A stretch of 64,000 nucleotides of DNA, taken from contig NZ_CABVHQ010000002.1 in assembly GCF_902497895.1 (NCBI RefSeq), forward strand, positions 62,001 to 126,000, read 5' to 3'. Numbering within the stretch: the first letter of the stretch is position 1; each line of letters starts with the position of its first letter. Position numbers and translations under genes: made by a program. The notes beneath the pieces are model-generated. The model saw only the letters and a list, made by a program, of their open reading frames with translations, was not told the DNA's origin and did not search any database. Below are positions 28,336 through 37,429 of this stretch, piece by piece. This DNA is from Pseudomonas fluorescens (lineage in GTDB: Bacteria; Pseudomonadota; Gammaproteobacteria; Pseudomonadales; Pseudomonadaceae).

Positions 28336-29163
28336 ATGCAAGCCGTACAGCGTGAGATTGCTGAACAGCTCAAGGTCCAACCGCCCTTTACCGATCAGGC
28401 CGCCCTTGAGGCGGAAATCGCCCGGCGGATCAGCTTTATCCAGGATTGCCTGCTGTACTCGGGGCTTAAAACCCTGGTGCTGGGCATCAGTGGTGGGGTC
28501 GACTCCCTGACCGCCGGCCTGCTGGCCCAGCGCGCCATGCGCGAGTTGCGCGATCGCACGGGTGACGCCGCCTACAAGTTCATCGCCGTGCGCTTGCCGT
28601 ACGAGACCCAGTTCGATGAGCACGAGGCCCAGGCGTCAGTGGACTTCATCGCCCCGGACGAGCGCCACACCGTCAACATTGGCCCTGCGGTCAAATCGCT
28701 GGCCAATGAAGTCGCAGCCTTCGAAGGCAAGCATGCGGTATCGGTGGATTTCGTGTTGGGCAACACCAAGGCGCGGATGCGTATGGTTGCGCAGTACACC
28801 ATTGCCGGCGCTGCGCAGGGCCTGGTGATCGGCACCGACCACGCGGCGGAAGCGGTGATGGGCTTCTTCACCAAGTTCGGCGACGGCGCCTGCGATCTGG
28901 CGCCGTTGAGCGGGCTGGTGAAGAATCAGGTTCGGGCCATCGCTCGGCATTTTGGTGCCCCGGAGTCGCTGGTGGAAAAAATCCCGACTGCCGACCTTGA
29001 AGATCTGTCCCCGGGCAAACCGGATGAAGCCTCCCACGGCGTGACCTATGCCGAGATTGATGCGTTCCTGCACGGCCAACCGGTGCGTGAAGAAGCTTTC
29101 AAGATCATCTGCGACACCTACAAGAAAACCCATCACAAGCGCGTGATGCCGTTCGCGCCGTAG
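28336..29163 (+). CDS. nadE: NAD synthetase, ammonia-dependent
   Basis: Amidates nicotinate adenine dinucleotide to NAD, the last step of NAD synthesis. The 275-residue product is the short, ammonia-dependent form without a glutaminase domain. The PP-loop is [12 protein letters not shown] near residues 50-61, and HKRVMPFAP is a typical C-terminus. AAGGAG overlaps the end of pncB before the ATG. The missing middle enzyme (nadD) is not in this window. Confidence 0.95.
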   Translation: MQAVQREIAEQLKVQPPFTDQAALEAEIARRISFIQDCLLYSGLKTLVLGISGGVDSLTAGLLAQRAMRELRDRTGDAAYKFIAVRLPYETQFDEHEAQASVDFIAPDERHTVNIGPAVKSLANEVAAFEGKHAVSVDFVLGNTKARMRMVAQYTIAGAAQGLVIGTDHAAEAVMGFFTKFGDGACDLAPLSGLVKNQVRAIARHFGAPESLVEKIPTADLEDLSPGKPDEASHGVTYAEIDAFLHGQPVREEAFKIICDTYKKTHHKRVMPFAP

Positions 29164-29253
29164 CGAGCGGCCGGGAACAAACGACAAGGTTTAATCCTTG
29201 GAGAGCTGGTGATCAGCCATTACTCTGAATCGTCATTGACCACGGAGTAAGGC

Positions 29254-29841
29254 ATGTCTTTAACGTCAGTTTGTGTATTTTGTGGTGCCAGTACTGGCAC
29301 CAATCCGGCTTACCGTGAAGCGGCGATTGCCTTGGGGCAGGAACTGGCCAGGCGCAAGCTGACCCTGGTCTATGGCGGCGGCGCGGTCGGCTTGATGGGA
29401 ATCGTCGCTGATGCCGCGCTGGCGGCGGGCGGCGAAGTGATCGGGATCATCCCCCAAAGCCTGAAGAGCTCGGAAATCGGCCATGAAGGCCTGACCCGCC
29501 TGGAAGTGGTCGATGGCATGCATGCGCGCAAGGCCCGCATGGCTGAGCTGAGCGACGCTTTTATCGCCCTGCCCGGTGGCTTGGGCACTCTGGAAGAACT
29601 GTTCGAAGTCTGGACCTGGGGCCAACTCGGCTACCACGGCAAACCGCTGGGTCTGTTGGAAGTGAATGACTTTTACCAGAAACTTACCGGTTTTCTTGAT
29701 CATGTCGTCGGTGAAGGCTTCGTTCGCGACCACCACCGTGCCATGCTGCAAGTGAGCGAATCGCCGCAACTATTGCTCGATGCGCTGGATGCCTGGAAAC
29801 CCTCGGTACCGCCAAAATGGGCCGGGCAAAAACCCAGCTAA
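29254..29841 (+). CDS. LOG-family nucleoside 5'-monophosphate phosphoribohydrolase
   Basis: A 195-residue Rossmann-type protein of the TIGR00730/LOG family, which cleaves ribose 5-phosphate from cytokinin or purine nucleoside monophosphates. The signature [16 protein letters not shown] lies near residues 106-121, preceded by [21 protein letters not shown] proteins act on AMP or N6-modified AMP; in bacteria the physiological substrate is often unclear, and a housekeeping role in nucleotide recycling is as likely as cytokinin release. It follows nadE by 90 bases and may have its own promoter. Confidence 0.88.
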   Translation: MSLTSVCVFCGASTGTNPAYREAAIALGQELARRKLTLVYGGGAVGLMGIVADAALAAGGEVIGIIPQSLKSSEIGHEGLTRLEVVDGMHARKARMAELSDAFIALPGGLGTLEELFEVWTWGQLGYHGKPLGLLEVNDFYQKLTGFLDHVVGEGFVRDHHRAMLQVSESPQLLLDALDAWKPSVPPKWAGQKPS

Positions 29842-29908
29842 CCCTTGAGCCCTGTTTAAGGCAGAATACGCGCCGCTCAACCTCACCTTCGACCCCAGAG
29901 GATCGCCC

Positions 29909-30097
29909 ATGGCTAAACCTAATTACTCGTTCGCCAAACGTCAGAGAGACTTGGCTAAAGAGCAGAAGAAAGAGGAAAAGCTTCAACGCAAGAAAGCTAC
30001 AGCTGAAGAAGAAGCCGCCGCCCTGAACCCGGATGCTGAAGGTGAAGTGGTTGCCGATGATGTTGAAGCACCGAAAGATCAGGCGCCTGACGCCTGA
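29909..30097 (+). CDS. Small highly charged protein of unknown function
   Basis: A 62-residue product beginning MAKPNYSFAKRQRDLAKEQK. The N-terminal two thirds is rich in Lys, Arg and Glu and predicts a single amphipathic helix or coiled coil; the tail is acidic (EGEVVADDVEAPKDQ). AGAGGATC precedes the ATG at a good distance, and codon use is normal, so I take it as real. Small basic-acidic proteins of this type occur widely in Pseudomonas and Vibrio relatives, but I know no function. It follows the LOG gene by 67 bases. Confidence 0.75.
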   Translation: MAKPNYSFAKRQRDLAKEQKKEEKLQRKKATAEEEAAALNPDAEGEVVADDVEAPKDQAPDA

Positions 30098-30170
30098 GAC
30101 CCTCCGGGCCGGATGATCTGATCAGGCCCACCGGATCTGTGTCCAGGGTCAGCAGTTATGCTGCTGGCCC

Positions 30171-30349
30171 TTGTGGCGAGGGGGCTTGCCCCCGTTGGGG
30201 CGCGCAGCGGCCCTGAAATCTGCAATCGCATTTTGTCAGGCATAACGCATTCACCGGTTTTGCGACTGCTGCGCAGTCGATCGCGGGCAAGCCACGCTCC
30301 CACAGGTATTGCACCATCCTTGTGGGAGGTGGCTTGCCCGCGAAGACGG
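30171..30349. repeat. REP cluster after the small charged-protein gene
   Basis: A forward copy of the GTGGCGAGGGGGCTTGCCCC type (about 30173-30215), an inverted mate with a hybrid end (GATCGCGGGCAAGCCACGCT, about 30265-30305), and a further forward copy GTGGGAGGTGGCTTGCCCGC (about 30322-30349). It lies between convergent genes. Confidence 0.7.
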
Positions 30350-30379
30350 CTGCACAGGCACCACTAGTCCCGGCCAACG

Positions 30380-31273
30380 TCATTCATCCAACGGCATCAC
30401 CGTCACCCGCACCTCCGGATCATGACTCCCGCCCCCCAGAATCACCCCACGCAGTGGCGAAACATCGGAAAAGTCCCGGCCCCAGGCCAGGGTGATGTGT
30501 TCCAGCGCTGGCTGCACGTTATTGGTCGGGTCGAAATCGACCCAGCCCAGCACCGGGCAGAACACTGAAACCCAGGCATGGGATGCGTCAGCCCCGATTA
30601 GCCGCGGCTGGCCCGGTGGTGGCTGGGTCAGCAGATAGCCGCTGACATAACGTGCCGCCAGCCCACGAGAACGCAGGCAGGCGAGCATCAGGTGGGCAAA
30701 GTCCTGGCACACCCCGCGTCGACGCTCCAGCACCTCCACCAGTGGCGTGGCCACCTGGGTCGCCTCGGCATCGAAGGTAAACTCGCTGAAGATTTTCTCC
30801 ATCAAGGCCTGGACCCCCAGCAACAACGGCCGACCGAGGGGAAAGCAACTCTCGGAGAACTCGACGAAGCTGCTCTTCAAGTGCACGTAAGGCGATTCGA
30901 AGCGATAGCGGCAGGCTTCCAGCAACGCCGAGGCAACCGGCTGGCGGCTGTAAGTCAGCGCGCTGCGGGTCATGTCCCAGGCCAGTGACTGTTTGAAATT
31001 CAGCGTGGGCCTGGCCAGTACTTCGACCCGGAGTCGGGCGTTGACCCGCAGTTCGTCGTGGGGCCGCTCGAAGGCCAGGCGGGTCAGCGGGTTACCAAAC
31101 ACATCCAGCTCATCGCGGCGCGAAGTCGGCTCCGGGCTGATCAGCAGTTGCTGCTCAGTGCAGCGCTGCCAGGCACAAGGCCGCGGCCACAGGTGCGCAA
31201 GCTGCTGGGCCAGCGACACCGGGCTGTCGTAGTGATAGTGGGTATCGTGAAGAATCTGGTACTGGGCGCTCAT
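30380..31273 (-). CDS. Transglutaminase-like cysteine peptidase-fold protein
   Basis: A 297-residue protein with the bacterial transglutaminase N-terminal domain (YQILHDTHYHYDSPVSLAQQ at residues 4-23) and a transglutaminase core. The Cys-His-Asp triad is visible: Cys in RRGVCQDFAHLML, His in ADASHAWVSVF and Asp in GWVDFDPTNN. No signal peptide is present. It overlaps the upstream ATP-grasp gene (ATGA) and is last of a three-gene operon. Such proteins may hydrolyse or transfer amide bonds; no substrate is known to me. Confidence 0.88.
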   Translation of the reverse strand: MSAQYQILHDTHYHYDSPVSLAQQLAHLWPRPCAWQRCTEQQLLISPEPTSRRDELDVFGNPLTRLAFERPHDELRVNARLRVEVLARPTLNFKQSLAWDMTRSALTYSRQPVASALLEACRYRFESPYVHLKSSFVEFSESCFPLGRPLLLGVQALMEKIFSEFTFDAEATQVATPLVEVLERRRGVCQDFAHLMLACLRSRGLAARYVSGYLLTQPPPGQPRLIGADASHAWVSVFCPVLGWVDFDPTNNVQPALEHITLAWGRDFSDVSPLRGVILGGGSHDPEVRVTVMPLDE

Positions 31274-33759
31274 CAGACGGACACCGTTTGTTGGCTGACA
31301 TCATCGACATGAGCGAAATGCCGTAGCGCCAGGCGGTCGGACACTTGCCCGCTGGCCTCGGCGACTTCCTGCAGCAGGTCCGCCAGGCCATCCAGGGCGG
31401 CGCGCACACCGGCCTCGCCGAACAGCGGATTCTCCAGGCATCGAAGATCGAAGCATGCCAGGCGTTCTACCAACCTGGGCAGGCCAACTTCGCGCGACAC
31501 ACCAAAATCATCGTTCAAGCGCTTGAGGGTGCGATTCACCAGTTTCAGCTGGAACAGCACCGCATGGGGGTTCTGCTCATCGAGCAGCAACAGATCGAGC
31601 ACCGGAATCAACTGCGCCACCGCCAGGTAGCGCGAGCGGTAGGTGATGCTGCTGTTACCCAGCTCCAGCAACCATTCCAGCCCGGCCTGATCGAACGCCG
31701 CAGCGCCGCGCAAGAACGCCGCGAGGCTGCTGCCAAGGAACTGCAGCCGCTCCAGCCGCCGACCGATCATCAAGAAGCGCCAGCCTTCGTCGCGGGTCAT
31801 GTCGTCCAGGGCAAACCCGGACAACGCCGCCAGCGACATTACCAGGCGGTTGAGAAAATCCAGCAGCTCGCCGAAGTCCGGCTCTGCGGTTTCCAGCTCC
31901 AGGGCTTCGCGTTGCAGTTCCACCAACGCCTGCCAATTCTCCCGCGAGAGTTTGCCGCGTACCTGGGAGGCCGCCCACTGCAAACGCTGCAGATTGGAAC
32001 GCAGACTGAAGGACCAGTCGTCACCGAGCAACGCCGCCAGCAGCCGCTCAGGCAATTGCCCCTCCTGCGGCAGCAGCATCAGGCTCTCACCGAGATCGAC
32101 CGCTGCCTGCAGCGCCTGCGGATCATCTCCATCGACATACCGCGCCAGCATGATTCGCAGCAGCCGGGCACTGTCGTCACAGCGCTCGCAATAACGGCCG
32201 AACCAGAACAGGTTTTCCACCACCCGCGAAGGCAGGTACGGATCGCGTCTTACCAGGTCCTGTACGCCGATGACCCGCCGGGCCTTCCATTGCTCGCCAC
32301 TCGGCGCGCACTCGCCCAGCACCCAGGTGTCCTTGCTCGCGCCGCCGCGCTGCATCGATACCACCTCGGCGTCGGCTTCGGCCGCGACCCGGGTCAAGCC
32401 ACCGGGCAGCACCCGATAGCCTTCGGCACTGGCCACCGCATAGACCCGCATGCCGATCGCTCGCGGTTGCAACTGACCGTCTTCGGCCTGCCAGATCGGC
32501 GCCTGGGACAACTGCGCCAACTCCTGCGCGACGTAGGCATAGGGCCGGGCCTGCATGCGCTCGGCCAAGGCCCGACGCTGTTCGTCATTCAGGTCACGCC
32601 CCAATACCGGGGCAAAACTCTGTGAGGGAAAGGCCGGTTTGATCAGCAGTTCCGGAAGCTTTTCCAGTGCCTGGGCCAGCACCGGCGCTTCACCGCACCA
32701 CCAGGTGGCGATGGACGGCAGGAGCAGTTCTTCACCGAACAGGAATTGATTGATCCGCGGCAGAAACCCCAGCAACCCCGGCGACTCGAGCACCCCACTG
32801 CCCAAGGCATTGGCCACCAGCACCCGGCCTCGGCGCACCGCCTCGAGCAGACCCGGCACACCCAGGGCCGAGTCGGTGCGCAGCTCCAGCGGGTCGCAGA
32901 AATCGTCGTCGAGCCGGCGCATGATGGCGTGCACCCGACGCAGACCGCTCAGGGTCTTCAGGTAGACCGTGGCATCGCGCACGGTCAGATCTGCGCCCTC
33001 GACCAGTGGATAACCGAGCTGACGCGCCAGGTACAAATGCTCGAAGTAGCTCTCGTTGAAACGCCCCGGCGTCAGCAGCACCACCAACGGCGCTTCGTCA
33101 TCACTCGGTGCCTGGCGGGCCAGGGTTTCCTGCAGGGTGCGGAAGAACCCGGCCAGGTGCTGCACTTTCAGATCGCGGTACAGCTCGGGAAAGGCGCGCG
33201 AAACGATGGTGCGGTTTTCCAGCGCATACCCGGCACCGGACGGCGCCTGAGTCCGGTCGGCGGTTACCCACCAGCGCCCGTCGGGAGTGCGCGCCAGGTC
33301 CACAGCGTACAGATGGAGGAAGGTCCCGTCAGGCGGCGCAATGCCCTGACAAGGCCAGAGGAAGTTGTTGTGACCGAATACCAGTTCGGCCGGCAGCAAC
33401 CCTTCAGCGATCAATCGCTGCGGGCCATACAGATCCGCCAATAGCGCATTGAGCAAGCGTGCGCGCTGGGCAATCCCGGCGGTCAGCTGCTGCCACTCAG
33501 CGGCGGCAATCACATGGGGCAGCAAATCCAGCTCCCATGGACGATCGGCGCCCTTGGGGTCAGCGTAGACGTTGTAGGTCACGCCGTTTTCCTGAATCTG
33601 CCGGGCCAGCAGCGCCTGACGCTGAACCAGCTGCGCCGAGGTGCTGCGTTGCAATTGCTCGAACAGCCGACGCCAGTGCGGGCGTACCGCGCCGCTGGCG
33701 TCGAGCAATTCATGATAAGTGCCCGCCGTCAGCGGGTAGCGGTCAAGCAGATCAGGCAT
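31273..33759 (-). CDS. Circularly permuted ATP-grasp / alpha-E domain fusion protein
   Basis: An 828-residue protein. The N-terminal part (about 1-460) is a circularly permuted type 2 ATP-grasp domain, with NGVTYNVYADPKG, GFLPRINQFLFGEELLLPS, LLIKPAF and IGMRVYAVAS, expected to form an amide bond using ATP. The C-terminal part (about 480-810) is the helical alpha-E domain, beginning LPSRVVENLFWFGRYCERCD. In many bacteria these are two genes; here they are one. I choose ATG 33759 because the product then begins MPDLLDRYPLTAGTYHE; a TTG start at 33780 would add seven residues. Function is predicted only: peptide or amino acid ligation. Confidence 0.88.
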   Translation of the reverse strand: MPDLLDRYPLTAGTYHELLDASGAVRPHWRRLFEQLQRSTSAQLVQRQALLARQIQENGVTYNVYADPKGADRPWELDLLPHVIAAAEWQQLTAGIAQRARLLNALLADLYGPQRLIAEGLLPAELVFGHNNFLWPCQGIAPPDGTFLHLYAVDLARTPDGRWWVTADRTQAPSGAGYALENRTIVSRAFPELYRDLKVQHLAGFFRTLQETLARQAPSDDEAPLVVLLTPGRFNESYFEHLYLARQLGYPLVEGADLTVRDATVYLKTLSGLRRVHAIMRRLDDDFCDPLELRTDSALGVPGLLEAVRRGRVLVANALGSGVLESPGLLGFLPRINQFLFGEELLLPSIATWWCGEAPVLAQALEKLPELLIKPAFPSQSFAPVLGRDLNDEQRRALAERMQARPYAYVAQELAQLSQAPIWQAEDGQLQPRAIGMRVYAVASAEGYRVLPGGLTRVAAEADAEVVSMQRGGASKDTWVLGECAPSGEQWKARRVIGVQDLVRRDPYLPSRVVENLFWFGRYCERCDDSARLLRIMLARYVDGDDPQALQAAVDLGESLMLLPQEGQLPERLLAALLGDDWSFSLRSNLQRLQWAASQVRGKLSRENWQALVELQREALELETAEPDFGELLDFLNRLVMSLAALSGFALDDMTRDEGWRFLMIGRRLERLQFLGSSLAAFLRGAAAFDQAGLEWLLELGNSSITYRSRYLAVAQLIPVLDLLLLDEQNPHAVLFQLKLVNRTLKRLNDDFGVSREVGLPRLVERLACFDLRCLENPLFGEAGVRAALDGLADLLQEVAEASGQVSDRLALRHFAHVDDVSQQTVSV

Positions 33760-33847
33760 GGAGAGCTCGGCAGACAGCAAGTGAAAGGCAGATTAGCGCA
33801 GACGGCTGACGCCCGGATATGCGAAAAATCCGAGCGTCGTGTCTGAT

Positions 33848-36800
33848 TTAGAAACGTCGCAAATCGAGTGTCATCGCCAGCTCGTCGTTGATCGTCAGGG
33901 TCGGCACCGCCAAGATCCCCGGGCTGTGGCCAAGGCGGAAGAAGCGCGCCATACGCCGACTCTCGGCTTCGTTGGCGTTCACCGGCAAGCTGTCGTAATT
34001 GCGCCCGCCCGGATGGGCAACATGGTACTGACAGCCACCCAGCGAGCGCTGCATCCAGGTATCGAGCAGGTCGAACACCAACGGTGCATGCACCGGGATG
34101 GTCGGTTGCAGGCAATTTGCCGGCTGCCAGGCGCGAAACCGCACGCCAGCGACAAATTCGCCGACCCGCCCGGTCGGTTGCAGCGGCACCGGGATGCCAT
34201 TGCAGGTCAGCACATAGCGCTGTGGTGGCAGGCCGGTCAGCTTGACCTGCAAGCGCTCCAGGGACGAGTCGACATAGCGCACCGTGCCTCCGGCCGTGCC
34301 CTCTTCACCCAGGACATGCCAGGGTTCGAGGGCCTGGCGCAGTTCCAGCTCGATGCCACTGACAGCGTAATCACCAACCTTCGGAAAACGGAACTCCAGA
34401 TGCGCGGCGAACCATTCAGCGCGCACGGCATAACCTGCGGCGTTCAGGTCGACGATCACGTCGGCGAAGTCCTGTTCGATAAAGTGCGGCAGCAGGAAGC
34501 GGTCATGCAGTTCGGTGCCCCAACGTGCCAGCTTGGCCGGCGCGTATGGCTCGCGCCAGAACCGCGCCACCAGCGCCCGCAACAGCAGTTGCTGGGCGAG
34601 ACTCATGCGCGCATGAGGCGGCATTTCAAAGGCGCGCAGCTCCAGCAGCCCAAGGCGACCGGTCGCGCCATCGGGCGAATACAATTTGTCGATGCAGAAC
34701 TCGGCGCGGTGGGTATTGCCGGTCACGTCGATCAGCAGATTGCGCAGCAAACGGTCCACCCGCCATGGCGGACACTCTTCCCCAGGATCGGGCATCTGCG
34801 CAAAGGCGATCTCCAGTTCATACAAGGCATCGTTGCGCGCTTCGTCCACCCGCGGCGCCTGGGAGGTCGGGCCGATGAATAATCCGGAGAACAGGTAGGA
34901 CAGCGATGGGTGGTTATGCCAGTAACTGATCAGGCTGCGCAGCAAGTCCGGGCGACGCAGAAACGGCGAGTCGGCCGGTGTCGCGCCACCCAGTACGAAA
35001 TGGTTACCGCCACCGGTGCCGGTGTGGCGGCCGTCGATCATGAATTTCTCGGTGGTCAGCCGCGTCTGTCGCGCCTCCTCGTAGAGAAACTCGGTGCGCT
35101 CCACCAGTTCGTCCCAGCTGGCGGACGGCTGCACATTGACCTCGATCACCCCCGGATCCGGGGTAATACGCAAGTTGCGCAGGCGCGGATCGCTCGGCGG
35201 TTCATAGCCTTCCAGCAATACCGGGCAATGCAGCTCCTCGGCGGTGGCTTCGATGGCGCTGACCAGCTCCAGATAGTCTTCAACCCGCTCCAGCGGTGGC
35301 ATGAACAGATACAGTCGCCCTTCCCGCGCCTCGGCGCAAAAGGCGCTGCGGGTCAGCCAATCGGCGGACTCATCGAGTTGCGGCGTGCGCTCGACAGCCT
35401 CGGCGGGATCGCCGTGGGCCCGCAGCTGCGCGGTATCGGGTAACTCTGGCAAGTCCTGATTCGGATCGGTGGGATGCACGAACGGATATTCCGCCGCCGT
35501 CACCCAGGGCTGCGAAGCCAGCGGCAAGCGATAACCCAGCGGCGAATCGCCCGGCACCAGGCGGCAATGGTTCTCCCGCAAGTACCAGCGACCGCTCTGC
35601 CATTGATCGCCCTTGGCGGTACGCGCCAGCGGCAGGACCTGGCCGATGACCTTGTCCAGGCCCTGGCTGAAGACTTTATGCAGGCGCGCCCGTTCGAGTT
35701 CGTCGCCCAGACGTGAGTCTTCGGCACTGACGTTCAGCGGCAAGGCCCCTTCACGCCAGAGGTAATAGAAATTGTCTTCGTAGGCCGGAAACACAAAGCG
35801 TGTCGGCAGTTTCAAGCGCTCGGCCACACTCGCCAGAAAACGTCCGGCCAGTTCACCATCGGCGCCATAGTCTTGCTGTTCATCGGCAATCAGCGCGCTG
35901 TTGTGCCAGATCGGCACACCGTCGCGGCGCCAGTAGAGATTGAGCGACCAGCGTGGCAGTTGCTCACCGGGGTACCACTTGCCCTGGCCGAAATGCACCA
36001 GGCCCTTGGGCGCGTAGTGCTTGCGCATGCGCTGGAACAGCTCGGCGGACAGCTTGCGCTTGGCCGGGCCCAATGCGGCGGTGTTCCACTCGGCGCCATC
36101 CGGGTCGTCGATAGAGACGAAGGTCGGCTCGCCGCCCATGGTCAAGCGCACATCGCCTTCGAGCAGGTCGGCATCGATCTGCCGTCCCAGGGTCTGAATC
36201 GCCAGCCATTGGTCTTCGGTGTAGGGCTTGGTCACCCGCGGGGCTTCCCAAATCCTTTCCACCGACATTTCGTGGGTAAATTCACACTCGCAGGGTTCGA
36301 CCAACCCACTGATCGGCGCCGCAGAAGACGGATCGGGGCTACAGGCCAACGGGATATGTCCTTCACCGGCAAACAGCCCGGAAGTGGCGTCCAGACCGAT
36401 CCAGCCAGCACCGGGCAAGTACACCTCGCACCAGGCATGCAGGTCGGTGAAGTCCACCTCGGTGCCGGACGGCCCGTCGAGGGCTTTGACGTCGGCAGTC
36501 AGTTGAATCAGGTAACCGGAGACAAAACGCGCTGCCAGGCCGAGGTTGCGCAGCAGTTGCACCAGCAACCAGGCCGAGTCGCGACAGGAACCCGAGGCAT
36601 TTTCCAGGGTGTGCTCGGGGGGCTGGACACCGGGTTCCATGCGGATCAGATAGCCGATGTCGTCGCTCAGGCGCTGATTCAGCGCCACCAGAAAATCGAC
36701 GCTGGGCAGCGGCGTACGGTCGATGCCCTCGAGGTAGGCCTTGAACTTCGGCGTGAGCGCCAGCGTTTCCAGATACGGTGCCAGCTCGCGTTGTTCGTCA

Positions 36801-37123
36801 GCGGCGTAGGTGAAAGGAATCTTTTGCGCGTAGGGTTCAAGGAAGAAATCGAACGGATTGAACACGGCCATCTCGGCCAATAGATCGACCTCGATCCGTA
36901 GCTCATCGGTTTTTTCCGGGAACACCAGTCGCGCCAGGTAATTGCCCTGGGGATCTTGCTGCCAGTTGGTGAAATGCTGCTCGGGCAGAACCTTCAGCGC
37001 ATAGGACAGAATCCGCGTGCGACTGTGGGCCGCCGGACGCAGGCGAACGATCTGCGGGCCGAGTTCGACCGCACGGTCGTAACGGTAATGGGTGACATGG
37101 TGCAATGCGACATGGATCGACAC
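33848..37123 (-). CDS. Large transglutaminase-like / DUF2126 protein
   Basis: A 1091-residue cytoplasmic protein. Residues 1-290 are a transglutaminase-like unit: N-terminal domain with VTHYRYDRAVELGPQIVRLR, then Cys in GSCRDSAWLLVQ, His in FTDLHAWCEVY and Asp in GLDATSGLFAG. The remainder is DUF2126, with GGEPTFVSIDDPDGAEWN, HTGTGGGNHFVLGG and GLLELRAFEMPPH. GGGNH with a downstream acidic ELR looks to me like metal/ATP-site motifs of glutamine-synthetase-like amidoligases; that is inference. GTG 37123 follows GGAGG by seven bases and is preferred to the longer frame. It is first of the operon, 88 bases before the ATP-grasp gene. Confidence 0.86.
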   Translation of the reverse strand: MSIHVALHHVTHYRYDRAVELGPQIVRLRPAAHSRTRILSYALKVLPEQHFTNWQQDPQGNYLARLVFPEKTDELRIEVDLLAEMAVFNPFDFFLEPYAQKIPFTYAADEQRELAPYLETLALTPKFKAYLEGIDRTPLPSVDFLVALNQRLSDDIGYLIRMEPGVQPPEHTLENASGSCRDSAWLLVQLLRNLGLAARFVSGYLIQLTADVKALDGPSGTEVDFTDLHAWCEVYLPGAGWIGLDATSGLFAGEGHIPLACSPDPSSAAPISGLVEPCECEFTHEMSVERIWEAPRVTKPYTEDQWLAIQTLGRQIDADLLEGDVRLTMGGEPTFVSIDDPDGAEWNTAALGPAKRKLSAELFQRMRKHYAPKGLVHFGQGKWYPGEQLPRWSLNLYWRRDGVPIWHNSALIADEQQDYGADGELAGRFLASVAERLKLPTRFVFPAYEDNFYYLWREGALPLNVSAEDSRLGDELERARLHKVFSQGLDKVIGQVLPLARTAKGDQWQSGRWYLRENHCRLVPGDSPLGYRLPLASQPWVTAAEYPFVHPTDPNQDLPELPDTAQLRAHGDPAEAVERTPQLDESADWLTRSAFCAEAREGRLYLFMPPLERVEDYLELVSAIEATAEELHCPVLLEGYEPPSDPRLRNLRITPDPGVIEVNVQPSASWDELVERTEFLYEEARQTRLTTEKFMIDGRHTGTGGGNHFVLGGATPADSPFLRRPDLLRSLISYWHNHPSLSYLFSGLFIGPTSQAPRVDEARNDALYELEIAFAQMPDPGEECPPWRVDRLLRNLLIDVTGNTHRAEFCIDKLYSPDGATGRLGLLELRAFEMPPHARMSLAQQLLLRALVARFWREPYAPAKLARWGTELHDRFLLPHFIEQDFADVIVDLNAAGYAVRAEWFAAHLEFRFPKVGDYAVSGIELELRQALEPWHVLGEEGTAGGTVRYVDSSLERLQVKLTGLPPQRYVLTCNGIPVPLQPTGRVGEFVAGVRFRAWQPANCLQPTIPVHAPLVFDLLDTWMQRSLGGCQYHVAHPGGRNYDSLPVNANEAESRRMARFFRLGHSPGILAVPTLTINDELAMTLDLRRF

Positions 37124-37287
37124 GGCGTGCCTCCTGCGAGCCTGGGCGTTTCGAAAGCGGCGCAAGACTTATGCCATTCAGGTAAGTCGGGGGCTTTCTT
37201 CCTTTGCCTGAGGCAGTACAGCACCAAAATCGGGCGACGCGGGATTTTGCTTTGGGAGGGTTGCACGCAAATGTGGCGAGCGCCCCT

Positions 37288-37367
37288 GAAAAGATCGCAG
37301 CCTTCGGCAGCTCCTACATTGATATGGCGTACACCCGTAGGAGCTGCCGCAGGCTGCGATCTTTTGA
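37288..37367. repeat. Inverted REP pair (GTAGGAGCTGCCGCAGGCTG family)
   Basis: Copies at about 37289-37318 and, inverted, 37336-37367, only about 17 bases apart. It lies between the ygiQ terminator and the start of the DUF2126 gene. Confidence 0.8.
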
Positions 37368-37385
37368 TCTTTTGGCAAAATGCAA

Positions 37386-37409
37386 AACGCCAACCCGAAG
37401 GTTGGCGTT
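37386..37409 (-). terminator. Intrinsic terminator of ygiQ
   Basis: AACGCCAACC (37386-37395) pairs perfectly with GGTTGGCGTT (37400-37409) around a CGAA tetraloop. On the minus strand it continues TTTTGCATTTT. It lies 20 bases after the ygiQ stop. Confidence 0.9.
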
Positions 37410-37429
37410 CTGTTCAGAGCAGGTGACGC

